DNA of 64,000 nucleotides from Haemophilus parainfluenzae (lineage in GTDB: Bacteria > Pseudomonadota > Gammaproteobacteria > Enterobacterales > Pasteurellaceae). The position numbers were made by a program, and so were the translations under genes. The notes beneath the pieces were generated by a model that saw nothing but the letters and a program-made list of their open reading frames with translations, did not search any database and was not told the origin of the DNA. The DNA lies in contig NZ_QEPZ01000001.1 in assembly GCF_003253005.1 (NCBI RefSeq), forward strand, positions 124,001 through 188,000, given 5' to 3'. Below, in pieces: positions 46,983 through 57,600 of the stretch; position 1 is the first letter of the stretch; every line of letters starts with the position of its first letter.

Positions 46983-47666
46983 TTATGCTTTTGCGGTATC
47001 AATACGTTCGAATGACAACACTTTATTTTCTAACTGACGGAGTAATAAAGTGGCGATACCAGTAATGATGAGGTAAATACCGCCTGCAATACCGTAAATA
47101 GTTAGCGCATCATATTCAGTACCGTAAAGTTGGCGAGCATATCCCATGATATCCATGATCGTAATGGTAGAAGCTAATGCTGTACCTTTAAATACCAAAA
47201 TAATTTCATTGGTATAAGAAGGGAGTGCGCGTTTTAACGCATAAGGAATGAGAATTTTTAAAGTCTGCATACGGCTTAGTCCTAATGCCGCACAGCTTTC
47301 CCATTGACCTTTAGAGATCGCTTTTACTGCGCCGTGGAATAATTGGGTTGAATAAGCCGCACTATTCAAAGCCAAAGCTAACGCTGCACAGAACCATGCG
47401 TTGGAGAATAATCCCCATAATGGGCTATCCACCAACCATTGGAATTGACCAGGACCGGCATAAATTAAGAAAAATTGCACTAAAAGTGGGGTGCCTGTAA
47501 ATAAAACAAGGAATAAATTGACCGCACTTTTCACCAATTTATTGCCAATAGAAAGCAAGAAGGTTAAGCCCAATGCTAGGAAAAAGGCAATAAACAATGC
47601 GACAACCGTAAGCAACAGGCTAGTCGGAATACCTTGAGCAATAACAGCTAAATACTCTTGAAACAT
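46983..47666 (-). CDS. artM: Arginine ABC transporter permease ArtM
   Basis: 227-residue HisMQ-type permease with five membrane helices and the coupling-loop motif GQWESCAALGLSRMQTLKILI. It follows artQ with overlapping stop/start and ends the operon artP-artI-artQ-artM. An uptake signal lies near the start of its C-terminal third (about 47520). Imports arginine across the inner membrane. Confidence 0.93.
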   Translation of the reverse strand: MFQEYLAVIAQGIPTSLLLTVVALFIAFFLALGLTFLLSIGNKLVKSAVNLFLVLFTGTPLLVQFFLIYAGPGQFQWLVDSPLWGLFSNAWFCAALALALNSAAYSTQLFHGAVKAISKGQWESCAALGLSRMQTLKILIPYALKRALPSYTNEIILVFKGTALASTITIMDIMGYARQLYGTEYDALTIYGIAGGIYLIITGIATLLLRQLENKVLSFERIDTAKA

Positions 47667-48337
47667 TATTCGACTCCCCGTTCAAATCGAGTGAAACGTA
47701 ATTCTAATTTGCGAATCCCCGCTTGGCTGATCAGCGTAATCAATAAATAAATCAAGGCTGCAATGCCATACCAAGTGAAAGGCTCATGAGTATTGGTATT
47801 GATGTACCCTGCTTGACGCATTAAATCATCGACACCAATTAATGATACCAACGCCGTATCTTTTAATAACACAAGCCATTGGTTGCTTAAGCCCGGTAAA
47901 GCATGTCGCCATACTTGTGGCATAATTAAATTGATGAAAGTATAAGGATGGCTTAATCCTAAAGCAGCGCCTGATTCCCACTGCCCTTTTGGAATGGCTT
48001 GAATCGCACCACGTAAGGTTTGGGAAGCATAAGAGGCAAAAATCAAAGACAATGCAAGTACACCACAACCAAAGGCGCTGAATTCAATATACTCACCCGT
48101 CAGCATTTCCACGACTTGGGTTGAGCCAAAATAAATCAATAATACGACTAAGATTTCTGGCAAACCACGTAATAAAGCAATGATAATCGCCGTTGGTTTT
48201 GCAATAAATGCATATTTATTGGCTTCTAAGGCGGTAAAAACAATACTGAGTAATAAACCAACAATCAGAGAGCAAATAGCAAGCCCTAAGGTCATTAGGG
48301 CTGCGTGTCCAATTAATGTAAGATAATCATAAAACAT
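47666..48337 (-). CDS. artQ: Arginine ABC transporter permease ArtQ
   Basis: 223-residue permease partner of ArtM. Same family, with the coupling loop [20 protein letters not shown]. Its ATG lies three bases after artI and its stop overlaps the artM start by one base. H. influenzae has the same order. Confidence 0.93.
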   Translation of the reverse strand: MFYDYLTLIGHAALMTLGLAICSLIVGLLLSIVFTALEANKYAFIAKPTAIIIALLRGLPEILVVLLIYFGSTQVVEMLTGEYIEFSAFGCGVLALSLIFASYASQTLRGAIQAIPKGQWESGAALGLSHPYTFINLIMPQVWRHALPGLSNQWLVLLKDTALVSLIGVDDLMRQAGYINTNTHEPFTWYGIAALIYLLITLISQAGIRKLELRFTRFERGVE

Positions 48338-48340
48338 AGA

Positions 48341-49060
48341 TTATTTAGTCATCCATTTATCATAGATTTTTGGGTATTCGCCGTTTGCTTTTACCGCTTC
48401 TAAACCTTTATTCAAGCTTTCTAGCAATTCTTTACTTGATTTATTTACCGCGATACCTAAACCGTTACCGAAATATTTTTTGTCTGTCACTTTGTCACCT
48501 ACAAATTGAATTTCAGCTTCTTTTGAAATCATATCAGCTAGCACCGCTGTATCACCGAAGATAATATCAATACGGCCATTTTTTAAGTCTAAAATCGCAT
48601 CTTGAAGGCTGGCATAAGCTTTCGCATTATATTGTTTGCTTTCTGCTGCAGTATATTGTTGGAATGTTGTTCCGTTTTGAACACCAACTGTTTTTGCTGA
48701 AGCTAAATCTGCTTTACCTTTTAACGCTACATAGCTTGCTGAACTATCATAGTAAGCATTAGAGAAAGCCACTTGTTTTGCTCGAGCATCCGTAATATCA
48801 ATCGCAGAAATTGAAGCATCAAAACGTTTAGATTTTAAGCCTGGAATTAACGCATCAAATGCTTGGCTTTTAAAGTGACAAGTTGCTTGAATTTCCTTAC
48901 AAATTGCATTCGCTACATCCACATCAAAACCGATGATTTCGCCTTTTTCATTCGTTGTTTCAAATGGCGGGTAGCTCGGTTCCATCGCGAAAGTGATTTC
49001 TTGTGCATTCGCAGCAAAAGCTGAGCTCATTAACATTGCGGTTAAAAGTAATTTTTTCAT
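48341..49060 (-). CDS. artI: Arginine-binding periplasmic protein ArtI
   Basis: 239-residue type II solute-binding protein with a signal peptide ([12 protein letters not shown]; cleavage after ANA). Ligand-site landmarks are [20 protein letters not shown] and [20 protein letters not shown] (each typical of basic amino-acid binders), with [11 protein letters not shown]. Eleven bases after artP. It delivers arginine to ArtQM. Confidence 0.93.
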   Translation of the reverse strand: MKKLLLTAMLMSSAFAANAQEITFAMEPSYPPFETTNEKGEIIGFDVDVANAICKEIQATCHFKSQAFDALIPGLKSKRFDASISAIDITDARAKQVAFSNAYYDSSASYVALKGKADLASAKTVGVQNGTTFQQYTAAESKQYNAKAYASLQDAILDLKNGRIDIIFGDTAVLADMISKEAEIQFVGDKVTDKKYFGNGLGIAVNKSSKELLESLNKGLEAVKANGEYPKIYDKWMTK

Positions 49061-49071
49061 GTTGTGTTTCC

Positions 49072-49809
49072 TTATTCTGAGTGTGAAAGATATTGTTTAA
49101 ATTGTTCGGTTTTTGGATTATTAAAGCAATCTGCACTACCCATTTCAATAATCTTACCTTGTTCCATATAGACGATCTTTGTCGCCACTTTTTGTGCCAC
49201 ATTCACTTCGTGGGTCACAATCACCTGAGTAATACCCGTTTGCTGAAGCTCTTTAATGATATCAACAACTTGAGCTGTAATTTCTGGATCCAGTGCAGCC
49301 GTTGGCTCATCAAACAACAACACTTGCGGTTTCATCATTAATGCTCGAGCAATGGCAACACGTTGTTGCTGACCACCTGATAAATGAAGGGGGAAACGAT
49401 CGGCATGCTCTTCTAAACGTAAACGTTTTAAAAGTTCTAATGCATCTTTTTTCGCTTCTTCCTCGCTAATACCTAACACTTTTTTCGGCGCTTCAATTAG
49501 GTTTTCAATCACTGTTAAATGTGGCCAAAGATTGTATTGCTGAAATACCATCCCCACATCTTGACGAAGTTGACGAATAGCCTTTGGATTATTATTCGCT
49601 TGAGACAGATCAAAATGGTTATTCGCAATATGCAATTCACCAGAGGTTGGTACTTCTAACAAATTTAGCGTACGGATTAACGTACTTTTCCCAGCACCAC
49701 TTGGCCCGAGTAACACCACAGTATCACCTTCTTGTGCATCAAGATTGATATCAAACAATGCCTGTGATGAACCATAAAAGAAATTCAAATTTTTAACACT
49801 AATCGCCAT
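49072..49809 (-). CDS. artP: Arginine ABC transporter ATPase ArtP
   Basis: 245-residue ATPase with Walker [11 protein letters not shown]-loop [11 protein letters not shown], signature [15 protein letters not shown], Walker [13 protein letters not shown] and switch His in VTHEV. First gene of the operon; two ARG-box-like sites overlap its promoter. Confidence 0.95.
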   Translation of the reverse strand: MAISVKNLNFFYGSSQALFDINLDAQEGDTVVLLGPSGAGKSTLIRTLNLLEVPTSGELHIANNHFDLSQANNNPKAIRQLRQDVGMVFQQYNLWPHLTVIENLIEAPKKVLGISEEEAKKDALELLKRLRLEEHADRFPLHLSGGQQQRVAIARALMMKPQVLLFDEPTAALDPEITAQVVDIIKELQQTGITQVIVTHEVNVAQKVATKIVYMEQGKIIEMGSADCFNNPKTEQFKQYLSHSE

Positions 49810-49844
49810 TTTAAGTTTACTGCTATCCTTGATTGATTCGTAAG

Positions 49845-49884
49845 AATGAATAAATATTACTTTTTAAGTGATTATTTATGCAAG
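49845..49884 (-). promoter_or_regulatory. art promoter with two ArgR (ARG) boxes
   Basis: AATGAATAAATATTACTT (49845-49862) and AGTGATTATTTATGCAAG (49867-49884) each match the ARG box wnTGAATwwwwATTCAnw with two and three mismatches, four bp apart. TTGCAT and TAATAT at 18 bp on the minus strand form the promoter, and the boxes cover it, predicting arginine repression. Confidence 0.55.
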
Positions 49885-49900
49885 TGTTTTTTTATAAAAA

Positions 49901-49923
49901 ATCCCAAAAAAACTTTTTGGGAT
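49901..49923 (-). terminator. Terminator after gmhA
   Basis: ATCCCAAAAA and TTTTTGGGAT form a 10-bp stem with a 3-base loop, followed by T6 on the minus strand. Confidence 0.75.
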
Positions 49924-49961
49924 CTTTAAATCATTGAATTTTTAACCGCACTTGTCGCGTA

Positions 49962-50546
49962 TTAAGCCTCTTTCGCCATTTCAAATTCAACTAACATCAT
50001 TAAAATATGGATCACTTTGATGTGGATTTCTTGAATACGATCTGCATAACCAAAGTGTGGCACACGAATTTCAACATCCGCTAAGCCTGCCATTTTACCG
50101 CCATCTTTACCTGTCATCGCAATCACTTTCATACCTTTTGCTTTCGCCGCTTCGATCGCATTTAAGATATTTTTAGAATTGCCTGATGTCGATAATCCAA
50201 ATAAAACATCGCCTTCTTTACCCACCGCTTCAACAAAGCGAGAGAATACATATTCATAGCCAAAGTCATTACTTACACAGCTTAAATGACTCACATCAGA
50301 AATCGCAATTGCAGGATAACCAGGACGATTTTCACGATAACGACCGGTTAGTTCTTCTGCAAAGTGCATGGCGTCACAGTGAGAACCACCATTACCGCAA
50401 GATAATACTTTACCGCCATTTTTAAAGCTTTCGGCTAACAATTTAGCTGCTTTCTCAATGAGTTTGATGTTGTTATCATCTGAAACAAACTTATTTAATA
50501 CGTCTTGAGCTTCCACAAGCTCAGCTTTAATTTGATCAAAATACAT
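49962..50546 (-). CDS. gmhA: Sedoheptulose-7-phosphate isomerase GmhA
   Basis: 194-residue SIS-domain isomerase making D-glycero-D-manno-heptose 7-phosphate, the first step of the ADP-heptose pathway for the LOS inner core. [20 protein letters not shown] and [15 protein letters not shown] are the family signatures. Length is normal. TAAGGAG precedes the ATG. Single gene with its own terminator. Confidence 0.96.
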   Translation of the reverse strand: MYFDQIKAELVEAQDVLNKFVSDDNNIKLIEKAAKLLAESFKNGGKVLSCGNGGSHCDAMHFAEELTGRYRENRPGYPAIAISDVSHLSCVSNDFGYEYVFSRFVEAVGKEGDVLFGLSTSGNSKNILNAIEAAKAKGMKVIAMTGKDGGKMAGLADVEIRVPHFGYADRIQEIHIKVIHILMMLVEFEMAKEA

Positions 50547-50743
50547 TTTATTCTCCTTAAAAATTAAATTCGAAATAGCGTTGGCATTGTATAGCGTTCA
50601 TTTCAAATAATCTAGCGCTCTTTCTTATCTCTCTATTTTCCAGCTTACTTCTCATTATTTTGCGATACGAATCACAAATCCAATTAAAAACGCTGTAAAA
50701 AATGACCGCACTTTTTAAACTCAAACAATTTAAAGGAGAGATT

Positions 50744-51553
50744 ATGCGAGTAGTTTATTTATTACTTTGTATGCTATTCAGTCTGATAACTTGGGCAAAT
50801 GATAGTGATTTAATGCTATTAGGTACCTATGAAAACCAAGATATCCAGGGTTGGGTGATGTCTGAAAAATTAGATGGAGTACGAGGTTATTGGGATGGCA
50901 AAGCGCTATTAAGCCGTCAAGGATTACCCTTACCCGCGCCCGCCTATTTTACCGCTCAATTTCCGCCTTTTGCCATTGATGGTGAGCTATTTAGTGAACG
51001 TAATCAATTTGAAGAGATTGCCTCTATCACGAAATCCTTTAAAGGTGATAATTGGGCAAAATTAACACTTTATGCTTTTGATGTACCGAATGCCTCAGGA
51101 AATCTCTTTGAACGCCTCCAAATCTTAGAAGATTATTTGAAAAACAACCCTACGTCTTATATCAAGATTATTCCACAAATTCCAATCCAAGATAAAACAC
51201 ACTTATTCAACTATTTACATGAAGTAGAAGCAAAAAAAGGTGAAGGGGTTGTGTTACGTAATCCTAACGCCCCTTACGAACGGAAACGCAGTACACAAAT
51301 TTTGAAGCTTAAAACCGCTTATGATGAAGAATGTATGGTGGTTGAGCACCATAAAGGAAAAGGACAATTTGAAAATATACTCGGTTCACTCACCTGTGAA
51401 AATCATCGTGGAAAATTCAAAATCGGTTCAGGATTTAATCTGAGTGAGCGCAAGAATGCACCACCTATTGGCACCACAATCACCTATAAATATCGAGGAT
51501 TAACTAATTCTGGAAAACCTCGTTTTGCCACTTATTGGAGAGAGAAAAAATAA
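50744..51553 (+). CDS. ligA: ATP-dependent DNA ligase with signal peptide (LigA of Haemophilus)
   Basis: 269-residue minimal ATP-dependent ligase, as in H. influenzae. The start at 50744 is set by AAAGGAGAG; an upstream in-frame ATG at 50702 sits on an uptake signal. A signal peptide (LLLCMLFSLITWA) implies periplasmic location. Nucleotidyltransferase motifs: I SEKLDGVRGYW (adenylated Lys), III AIDGELF, IV GEGVVLRNP, V ILKLKTAYDEE; a C-terminal OB fold follows. A role with incoming DNA in competence has been suggested for such enzymes. Confidence 0.92.
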   Translation: MRVVYLLLCMLFSLITWANDSDLMLLGTYENQDIQGWVMSEKLDGVRGYWDGKALLSRQGLPLPAPAYFTAQFPPFAIDGELFSERNQFEEIASITKSFKGDNWAKLTLYAFDVPNASGNLFERLQILEDYLKNNPTSYIKIIPQIPIQDKTHLFNYLHEVEAKKGEGVVLRNPNAPYERKRSTQILKLKTAYDEECMVVEHHKGKGQFENILGSLTCENHRGKFKIGSGFNLSERKNAPPIGTTITYKYRGLTNSGKPRFATYWREKK

Positions 51554-51591
51554 GAACGGTCAAAAACATTGCTATTTTTGACCGCTCTTTT
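51552..51591. terminator. Bidirectional terminator between ligA and trxA
   Basis: AAGAACGGTCAAAAA and TTTTTGACCGCTCTT pair across a short loop between convergent genes, with T runs at both ends. Confidence 0.75.
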
Positions 51592-51607
51592 ATGTTTAAT
51601 AACTCAA

Positions 51608-51931
51608 TTATAGATGTTGATTAATAAACGCCGCTAATTGATTTTTTGGTAACGCACCAACTTGTGTTGCAACAAGTTGACCATTTTTGAAAAGTAGTAA
51701 AGTTGGGATACTACGTACACCAAATTGACCTGCCACTAATTGGTTGTCATCTACGTTGATTTTAACGATTTTTGCTTTACCTGCGAATTCAGGTGCAATT
51801 TCATCTAAAATTGGCGCAATCATTTTGCAAGGGCCGCACCAAGGTGCCCAAAAATCCACTAATACAGGGATATCAGATTGCACAACCGCAGTTTCGAAAT
51901 CTGCATCAGTAATATGTAATACTTCGCTCAT
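51608..51931 (-). CDS. trxA: Thioredoxin 1
   Basis: 107-residue thioredoxin with the active-site [13 protein letters not shown], conserved cis-Pro in SIPTLLLF, and Asp in LVDFWAPW. Cytoplasmic general disulfide reductase, including reduction of ribonucleotide reductase and MsrA. Length is standard. AAGGAAACAAAA precedes the ATG. Confidence 0.97.
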   Translation of the reverse strand: MSEVLHITDADFETAVVQSDIPVLVDFWAPWCGPCKMIAPILDEIAPEFAGKAKIVKINVDDNQLVAGQFGVRSIPTLLLFKNGQLVATQVGALPKNQLAAFINQHL

Positions 51932-52048
51932 TTTTGTTTCCTTATTTAATAAGGTGCTGACAAATCAACACCTAGCGTTAATTGATGTTATTCATAATAG
52001 CACAAGGCATATTGAATTGCACAGATTAGTCCGATTGATAAAAACTAA

Positions 52049-53158
52049 CTATTTAAGCTGTGCAAATGCCTGTAATAAATCGGCCTTGATGTCTTCCATA
52101 TCTTCTAAACCAACAGAAAAACGCAACAACGTGTTTGTAATACCACGGGCGACGCGTTCTGCTTCTGGAATATCCATATGGGTTTGGGTTGCTGGATAGG
52201 TAATAAAGCTTTCTGTTCCCCCTAGACTTTCAGCAAAGGTAATCAATTTGATTGATTTTAAGAAAGTATTCACCCAATTTTCATCTTTCAAACGGAAAGA
52301 TAGCATACCGCCTTTGTTTGGATATAACACACTATCAATTTGTGGCTGTTGACGTAAAAAGTCTGCAATCGCCTTCGCATTATCTTGATGGCGTTTCATA
52401 CGCAATGAAAGGGTTTTCATACCACGCACGGTTAACCAAGAATCAAATGGCGAAAGTACGGCACCTGCACCATTTTGAATATAAGCGATACGATCACAAA
52501 GTTCTTGCCCTTTTGCAATAATCAAGCCCACCAAGCTATCATTATGACCCGCAATATATTTTGTGCCACTGTGGATTACAATATCCGCGCCTAAATCTAA
52601 TGGACGAGATAGCACTGGAGTTAAGAAGGTATTATCCACAATCATTAACAAGTTGTGTTTTTTCGCTAATTTCGCAATTTCTGCCACATCACACTCTTCC
52701 ATTAATGGATTTGATGGGGTTTCAATAAAAATTGCTTTTGTATTCGCTGTAATAGCGGCTTCAATTTCAGCTAAAGAAGCGGTATTCACATAAACGGGTT
52801 TCACGCTGTTGTTATTTTTATAGGCAAAATCTAATAAACGATAAGTTCCACCATATACATCACTTGACACAATCCATTCATCAGGACCTTTAAATAAGTT
52901 CATTAACACTTGAATTGCCGCCATGCCGGAGGAAAAGGCAAAACCACGATCGCCATTTTCTAATTTGGCTACGGTATCTTCTAAAACAGTACGCGTTGGA
53001 TTTTTTGTACGCGTATAATCAAATCCCGTGCTTTCACCAATCCCGTGATGACCATAAGCCGTTGAAAGATAAATTGGCGTAGAGACTGCACCAGTACGTT
53101 CATCACTGCGATTTCCCGCTTGGGCTAATAATGTATCGATAGAATATTGTTGTGTCAT
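52049..53158 (-). CDS. metB: Cystathionine gamma-synthase
   Basis: 369-residue PLP enzyme of the trans-sulfuration route to methionine. Landmarks: AYGHHGIGESTGFDYTRTKN (cited in part), SSGMAAIQVL, ETPSNPLMEECDV, VDNTFLTPVL and the PLP lysine in HSGTKYIAGHND, then SLGGTESFITYPA. Some members of this group act as O-succinylhomoserine sulfhydrylases, so MetB versus MetZ is by length and similarity to H. influenzae. No clear MetJ box seen upstream. Confidence 0.9.
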   Translation of the reverse strand: MTQQYSIDTLLAQAGNRSDERTGAVSTPIYLSTAYGHHGIGESTGFDYTRTKNPTRTVLEDTVAKLENGDRGFAFSSGMAAIQVLMNLFKGPDEWIVSSDVYGGTYRLLDFAYKNNNSVKPVYVNTASLAEIEAAITANTKAIFIETPSNPLMEECDVAEIAKLAKKHNLLMIVDNTFLTPVLSRPLDLGADIVIHSGTKYIAGHNDSLVGLIIAKGQELCDRIAYIQNGAGAVLSPFDSWLTVRGMKTLSLRMKRHQDNAKAIADFLRQQPQIDSVLYPNKGGMLSFRLKDENWVNTFLKSIKLITFAESLGGTESFITYPATQTHMDIPEAERVARGITNTLLRFSVGLEDMEDIKADLLQAFAQLK

Positions 53159-53365
53159 AATTTACCTCTAAAACATGCAAAAATTTGACCGCACTTTTCT
53201 TGATTTAATGGCGAACAAAACGTTCCAATTTTGTCATAAAGCCACTCACGATAAAAGTAGAAATTGAAAACTCTGTGAAAATTATATTCTTGTGTCAAAT
53301 TTTGCTGTAATTTCAACCGAAACGAAGATTTTTTCAACATTTGAATTTTTTTTTCAGATCTTCGA

Positions 53366-53393
53366 TTGACAGAATTTCAAATTCCCGTAAAAT
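53366..53393 (+). promoter_or_regulatory. Promoter of the tRNA cluster
   Basis: TTGACA (53366-53371) and TAAAAT (53388-53393), 16 bp apart, about 20 bases before tRNA-Gly, followed by a GC-containing discriminator (GCACCGC) as in stable-RNA promoters. Confidence 0.75.
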
Positions 53394-53413
53394 GCACCGC
53401 ACTAACAGCGTAT

Positions 53414-53489
<76 letters not shown>

Positions 53490-53496
53490 AACTAAC

Positions 53497-53570
53497 GGCG
53501 TGTTAGCAAAGCGGTTATGCACTGGATTGCAAATCCATGTAGCTCGGTTCGACTCCGGGACACGCCTCCA
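53497..53570 (+). tRNA. tRNA-Cys(GCA)
   Basis: 74 nt. Acceptor arms GGCGTGT and ACACGCC, T discriminator (U73, as needed by CysRS), CCA encoded. Anticodon GCA at 53529-53531 within TTGCAAA. T loop GGTTCGACTCC. Confidence 0.98.
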
Positions 53571-53598
53571 TAACCACGCAGTTAGTTAATCACTCTAT

Positions 53599-53685
53599 GC
53601 CCGAGTGGTGGAATCGGTAGACACAAGGGATTTAAAATCCCTCGCCTTTCGAGGCGTGCCAGTTCAAGTCTGGCTTCGGGCACCA
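53599..53685 (+). tRNA. tRNA-Leu(TAA)
   Basis: 87 nt, class II with a long variable arm (CTCGCCTTTCGAGGCG). Acceptor arms GCCCGAG and TTCGGGC (one G-T), A73 and CCA encoded. Anticodon TAA at 53633-53635. Last of the cluster. Confidence 0.98.
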
Positions 53686-53751
53686 TCTAATTCCAAACTA
53701 ATAATCAGTACCTAGTCCAATACTTAACTTTAATTATCGTTAGGTGAGGAA

Positions 53752-53960
53752 TTATGGACTTCTCTTCTCATCCACCGCAAAAGAATAAGCAAGCAAACCA
53801 ATTGAGAACGTCGTCGCAAGGGTAAAAATATAACTAAGCGGCCAAGCGGAATTAATTAAAGTCGAATTTTTTTGAATAATCCAAATTGAGGCACTAACGC
53901 AAGAAAAAACGCGCTAGCTGTTGCGAGTAAAAGAAGGAAAAAGCCAAGTTCAGGAAGCAT
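53752..53960 (-). pseudogene. ccmF: ccmF N-terminal remnant (cytochrome c haem lyase)
   Basis: On the minus strand an ATG at 53960 opens MLPELGFFLLLLATASAFF and ends after 35 residues. With one base added to the A7 run (plus-strand T7, about 53866-53872) it continues LFKKNSTLINSAWPLSY and YSFAVDEKRSP, a CcmF-like membrane N-terminus of about 69 residues, then stops. Full CcmF is about 650 residues, so this is a fragment. Just upstream, another frame reads MDESESQRRKRRHYAS and overlaps the ATG, possibly the tail of ccmE. The rest of the ccm locus is absent next to the tRNAs. Confidence 0.65.
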
Positions 53961-54173
53961 AATGTCGCCGTTTTCTTCGTTGAGATTCAGATTCGTCCAT
54001 TAACGAGTTATTTACTAATTAAAAAACACACGCCAATTTAAATCCGTATTAAAGTGCATTTTTCTCACCCGAATTCTACCGAAAATCCTAAATTTTGCAC
54101 GCAGTTTGTGATTCAAGCTAACTTTTGTAAAAGGAATTAAATAACATAAATCAGTAGAAAAAACATTCAGATC
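53961..54173. other. Intergenic stretch without recognised genes
   Basis: AT-rich spacer between the ccmF remnant and the hexamer tract. Apart from the possible ccmE tail at its left edge, I see no ORF, hairpin or RNA signature. Confidence 0.5.
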
Positions 54174-54251
54174 ATGGTTATGGTTATGGTTATGGTTATG
54201 GTTATGGTTATGGTTATGGTTATGGTTATGGTTATGGTTATGGTTATGGTT
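54174..54251 (+). repeat. Hexanucleotide simple-sequence repeat, 13 x ATGGTT
   Basis: Thirteen perfect tandem copies of ATGGTT (78 bp), ending 43 bases before the -10 of the adhesin promoter. Such tracts change length by slipped-strand mispairing in Haemophilus and, when next to promoters, tune expression. The unit is a multiple of three and the tract is outside the adhesin reading frame, so it would act on transcription rather than frame. Confidence 0.9.
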
Positions 54252-54291
54252 ATTATTCTTAAAAATTTTCTTTCTATTTCAAATAACAAAG

Positions 54292-54300
54292 TGGTATAAT
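54292..54300 (+). promoter_or_regulatory. Extended -10 promoter of the adhesin gene
   Basis: TGGTATAAT is a consensus TGnTATAAT extended -10. The -35 region (TTTCTATTT, about 54271-54279) is weak, so an upstream element or activator near the repeat tract may matter. The leader would be about 320 nt. Confidence 0.65.
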
Positions 54301-54399
54301 CTCTGCCCAAATTCTATTTGTCTATTTCTAGTTCAGTAAACAAATGAATTGATATATCTAAAAGTTAATTTCACTATTTATAATAAATCAGGCCATAAA

Positions 54400-54525
54400 A
54401 TGAACCTTATTCGTTGTATGACATGGAATGTTACCGGCTTTTTAAATATAACTAAGCCGTTATTAGGTCAGTTAATCTTTTACCACTCCCTTCTTTCCAG
54501 GCGGAAACACTCTTTCATTTATTAA
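54400..54525 (+). CDS. Possible 41-residue leader ORF upstream of the adhesin
   Basis: ATG at 54400 opens MNLIRCMTWNVTGFLNITKP and stops at 54523-54525, inside the long leader of the adhesin mRNA. There is only a weak AGG before it. No homologue recognised; it could be chance. The rest of the leader (54301-54625) shows no other gene. Confidence 0.25.
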   Translation: MNLIRCMTWNVTGFLNITKPLLGQLIFYHSLLSRRKHSFIY

Positions 54526-54625
54526 ACACTTTAATTTGTATACCACCTCTCTTAATCAATAATATTAAGCTTTTCATTTTGTTATTGAACTGAGAAATTT
54601 CAATTTTTCACAATAGGAAAAATAT

Positions 54626-57600
54626 ATGAATCATATATATAAAGTTATTTGGAATACGATCACACAAACATGGGTTGCAGTTTCCGAACTTAGCCGAGTC
54701 AAAGGCAAAACAAAATCAAGTAAAACATTAAGTGCGGTAGTTTTAGCAGCAGTTTCTGCTGGAGCTATTGTTGGGGATGCTGAAGCAGCAGCACTTACAG
54801 GTGCTGGTAATGGAATAGCCATTCAATCACAACCAACAACTGAACAATATGGTGCGTTTGCTAGAGCTGACGACAAAACATCAACAGCAATTGGGTATTT
54901 GGTTGTAGCAGAAAGTAATCACGCTCTTGCAATAGGCTCTCAAACACAGGCAATCGGAGAAAAAACGGTTGCTATTGGTCACTTATCTAGAGCAACAGGT
55001 AATGAATCAGCTGCATTTGGTGTAAACGCAACGGCCGCTGGTAATGGTGACATTGCGTTAGGTAAACATGCTGTAGCACAAGGTGGGGCCAACGGTATAA
55101 CAGGTTCTGCTGCCGTGGGGGATGAGGCAAAAGCAACTGGTGCACAATCTGCAGCTGTAGGTGGAAAAGCGAAGGCAAGCGGAACTCATGCTCTTGCCTC
55201 AGGTTATAACACTCAAGCAACAGGCGGTTCTTCATCGGCTATCGGGGATGCGGCTGAAGCAAGTGGTAACCAAGCTACTGCTGTAGGGGTATCGTCTGAA
55301 GCTAAAGGCGATCAAAGTGCAGCATTAGGCATGCAAGCACATGCACATGGTAGCGGCTCTGTTGCTGCGGGTGTATCTTCTCAAGCAATGCAAGCGGGAA
55401 CAACCGCTATTGGTGGTTGGACTGAAGCCACAGCAGAAAAAGCTACGGCTGTAGGTGATTCAGCAAAAGCAAAAAACAACCGAGCAACTGCGTTAGGCCA
55501 TGACGCTCAGGCTACAGGAGAATTCTCAACTGCAACTGGTATTAGCTCACGTGCATCAGGTTCAGCATCTATCGCTACTGGTAAAAACGCAACAGCAAGT
55601 GGTGATAATGCTATTGCAACAGGAAACGCCTCAAATGCAGCAGGAGCAGACAGCATTGCATCAGGACGCCAAGCTTCCGCAACAGGCACAGGAGCTACAG
55701 CAACAGGGGCGGAAACTTCTGCTTCTAACTATGCGGCTGCTTATGGCAATAAAGCAAACGCAACCGGTGGATGGTCTTCAGCTTTCGGTAACGAATCTAA
55801 AGCAACCGCAACAGACGCATCAGCTTTTGGCAATAGTGCAAATGCAGGAGGTGCAAATTCTACAGCTATCGGCTCTCATAGCACAGTGACTGCAAAAGAC
55901 GGTTCTGCACTAGGGAACTACGCTAGCGTATCTGCAGAAGGCGGAGTAGCATTAGGTCAAGGTTCAAAATCCACTCGAGCTTCATTAGATGGTAAAAACA
56001 TCACAATTAGCTCACAAGGCAACGTCGTATCATCAAATCATATTACTGATGATGATTCTAAAAATAATAACAGCAATGACGTTTATGCCCCAGTTAAATT
56101 AATCAATGATCCATCAACCTTAGAAAGAATAAAAAATACCATTAAAGGTACTGCTGGTGCAGTCTCCCTAGGTAACGACACCACTACTCGCCAGCTCACC
56201 AATCTAGCTCCAGGTAGTGCAGATTCTGATGCTGTAAACGTGGCGCAGTTAAAAGCTGTTGTGGGGACAATTAAACATTATAACGTGACCTCTAAAGATG
56301 GGGATATTACCGTTAATCCCGATACAACCGATCCAAATAATACTGTTTGGGATTTAAAAATAAATCCTAAATATAAAATCAAATATTTCTCAGTCAAGTC
56401 AGAGGGCGGCACCAACGAAAATAATGATGGTGCCACTGGAACAGACGCGATTGCGATTGGTAAAGACACAATAGCCAAAAAAGCAAACGCTATTGCAATT
56501 GGTCACGAAGCGAAAGCGCAAGGATACCAAAATGATATAGCCATAGGTTATAAAGCAGCAACTAATTCTGAGAAATCTATAGCTATCGGAGATAATGCTA
56601 AAACAGACGCAGGATATTCTATAGCCTTAGGTACTAACGCTACTGCCACTGTGAAAGATGGTATTGCCTTGGGCTCAGAATCAAAAGCAACTGCAGATAA
56701 AGGTCAATCTGGCTTTGATGCATCTCAAGATGCAGATGGGGCTCGCGTTAATAAATATACCAACCTAACGAATAACAATCAAAATGTCCGTACTTCTACT
56801 TTAGCGGGCCTTTCTATTGGTGACACAGCCAAAACCCGTCAAATCAACCACCTAGCAGCTGGTAAAGCAGATGATGATGCGGTAAACGTAGCGCAATTAA
56901 AATCCGTGAACCTTGCATTTAAAGGTGATAATGGATCAGGCGATGTACGTTTACACGATCAACGTTTATCTGTTGTTGGAGCTGCAAATAGTTTTATTAC
57001 CACTACGGCAAGTGATAAAAAATTAGAAATTGGTACTACACAAGGAACATTCTCTACGGCGGATGGCAAATCATCCTCTACCAAACAAGGTTTAGCTACA
57101 ACGACTGCTGTTGCTAGTGCAATCAATGACAGCGGCTGGGAGGTACAAGCAAAAGGTACAAAAGTTGGCCTTGTAAATCCAGGTGATAAAGTTGACTTCA
57201 CCAATGCAGATAAAAGCATTGAAATCGAATCATCCGCCGAAGCCAACGGTTTATCTACAATTAAATTTAAAGCAGTCACTGCAAAGATTAACACCGAGAA
57301 AAAACATCCAGTTGAAATTACCGTAAATAACGGTATAACAACCAAAAAAATAGATAACACAAAACAAGCTACCCCTACAGGTCGATTTGTTGTACCAACA
57401 GGAGATGATACTAATAAATATGCCTTAGCTACAGCTTATGATGTAGCGGATAAAGTCAATCAAACAGGTTGGAATTTATACACCAATGGCGGAGCGCCGG
57501 CTTTAATTAACCCTGGTGATTATGTCAACTTTAAGTCAGGCAATGCTACCAATGCCAATGTTGTGACTGAAGCAAGCGAAGGGGCAACCATTAGCTATGA

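Noticed and set aside
54174-54251. ATGGTT tract as part of a coding region
   Set aside because: No start, ribosome site or stop arrangement makes a convincing protein through it, and the adhesin promoter lies downstream.
54301-54625. Riboswitch or thermosensor in the long adhesin leader
   Set aside because: No conserved aptamer blocks or strong hairpin over the start were visible by eye; folding would be needed.
55500-55889. 129-codon second-frame ORF inside the adhesin head (Gln-rich)
   Set aside because: It is a by-product of the repetitive GCA/ACA-rich head codons; it has no ribosome site.
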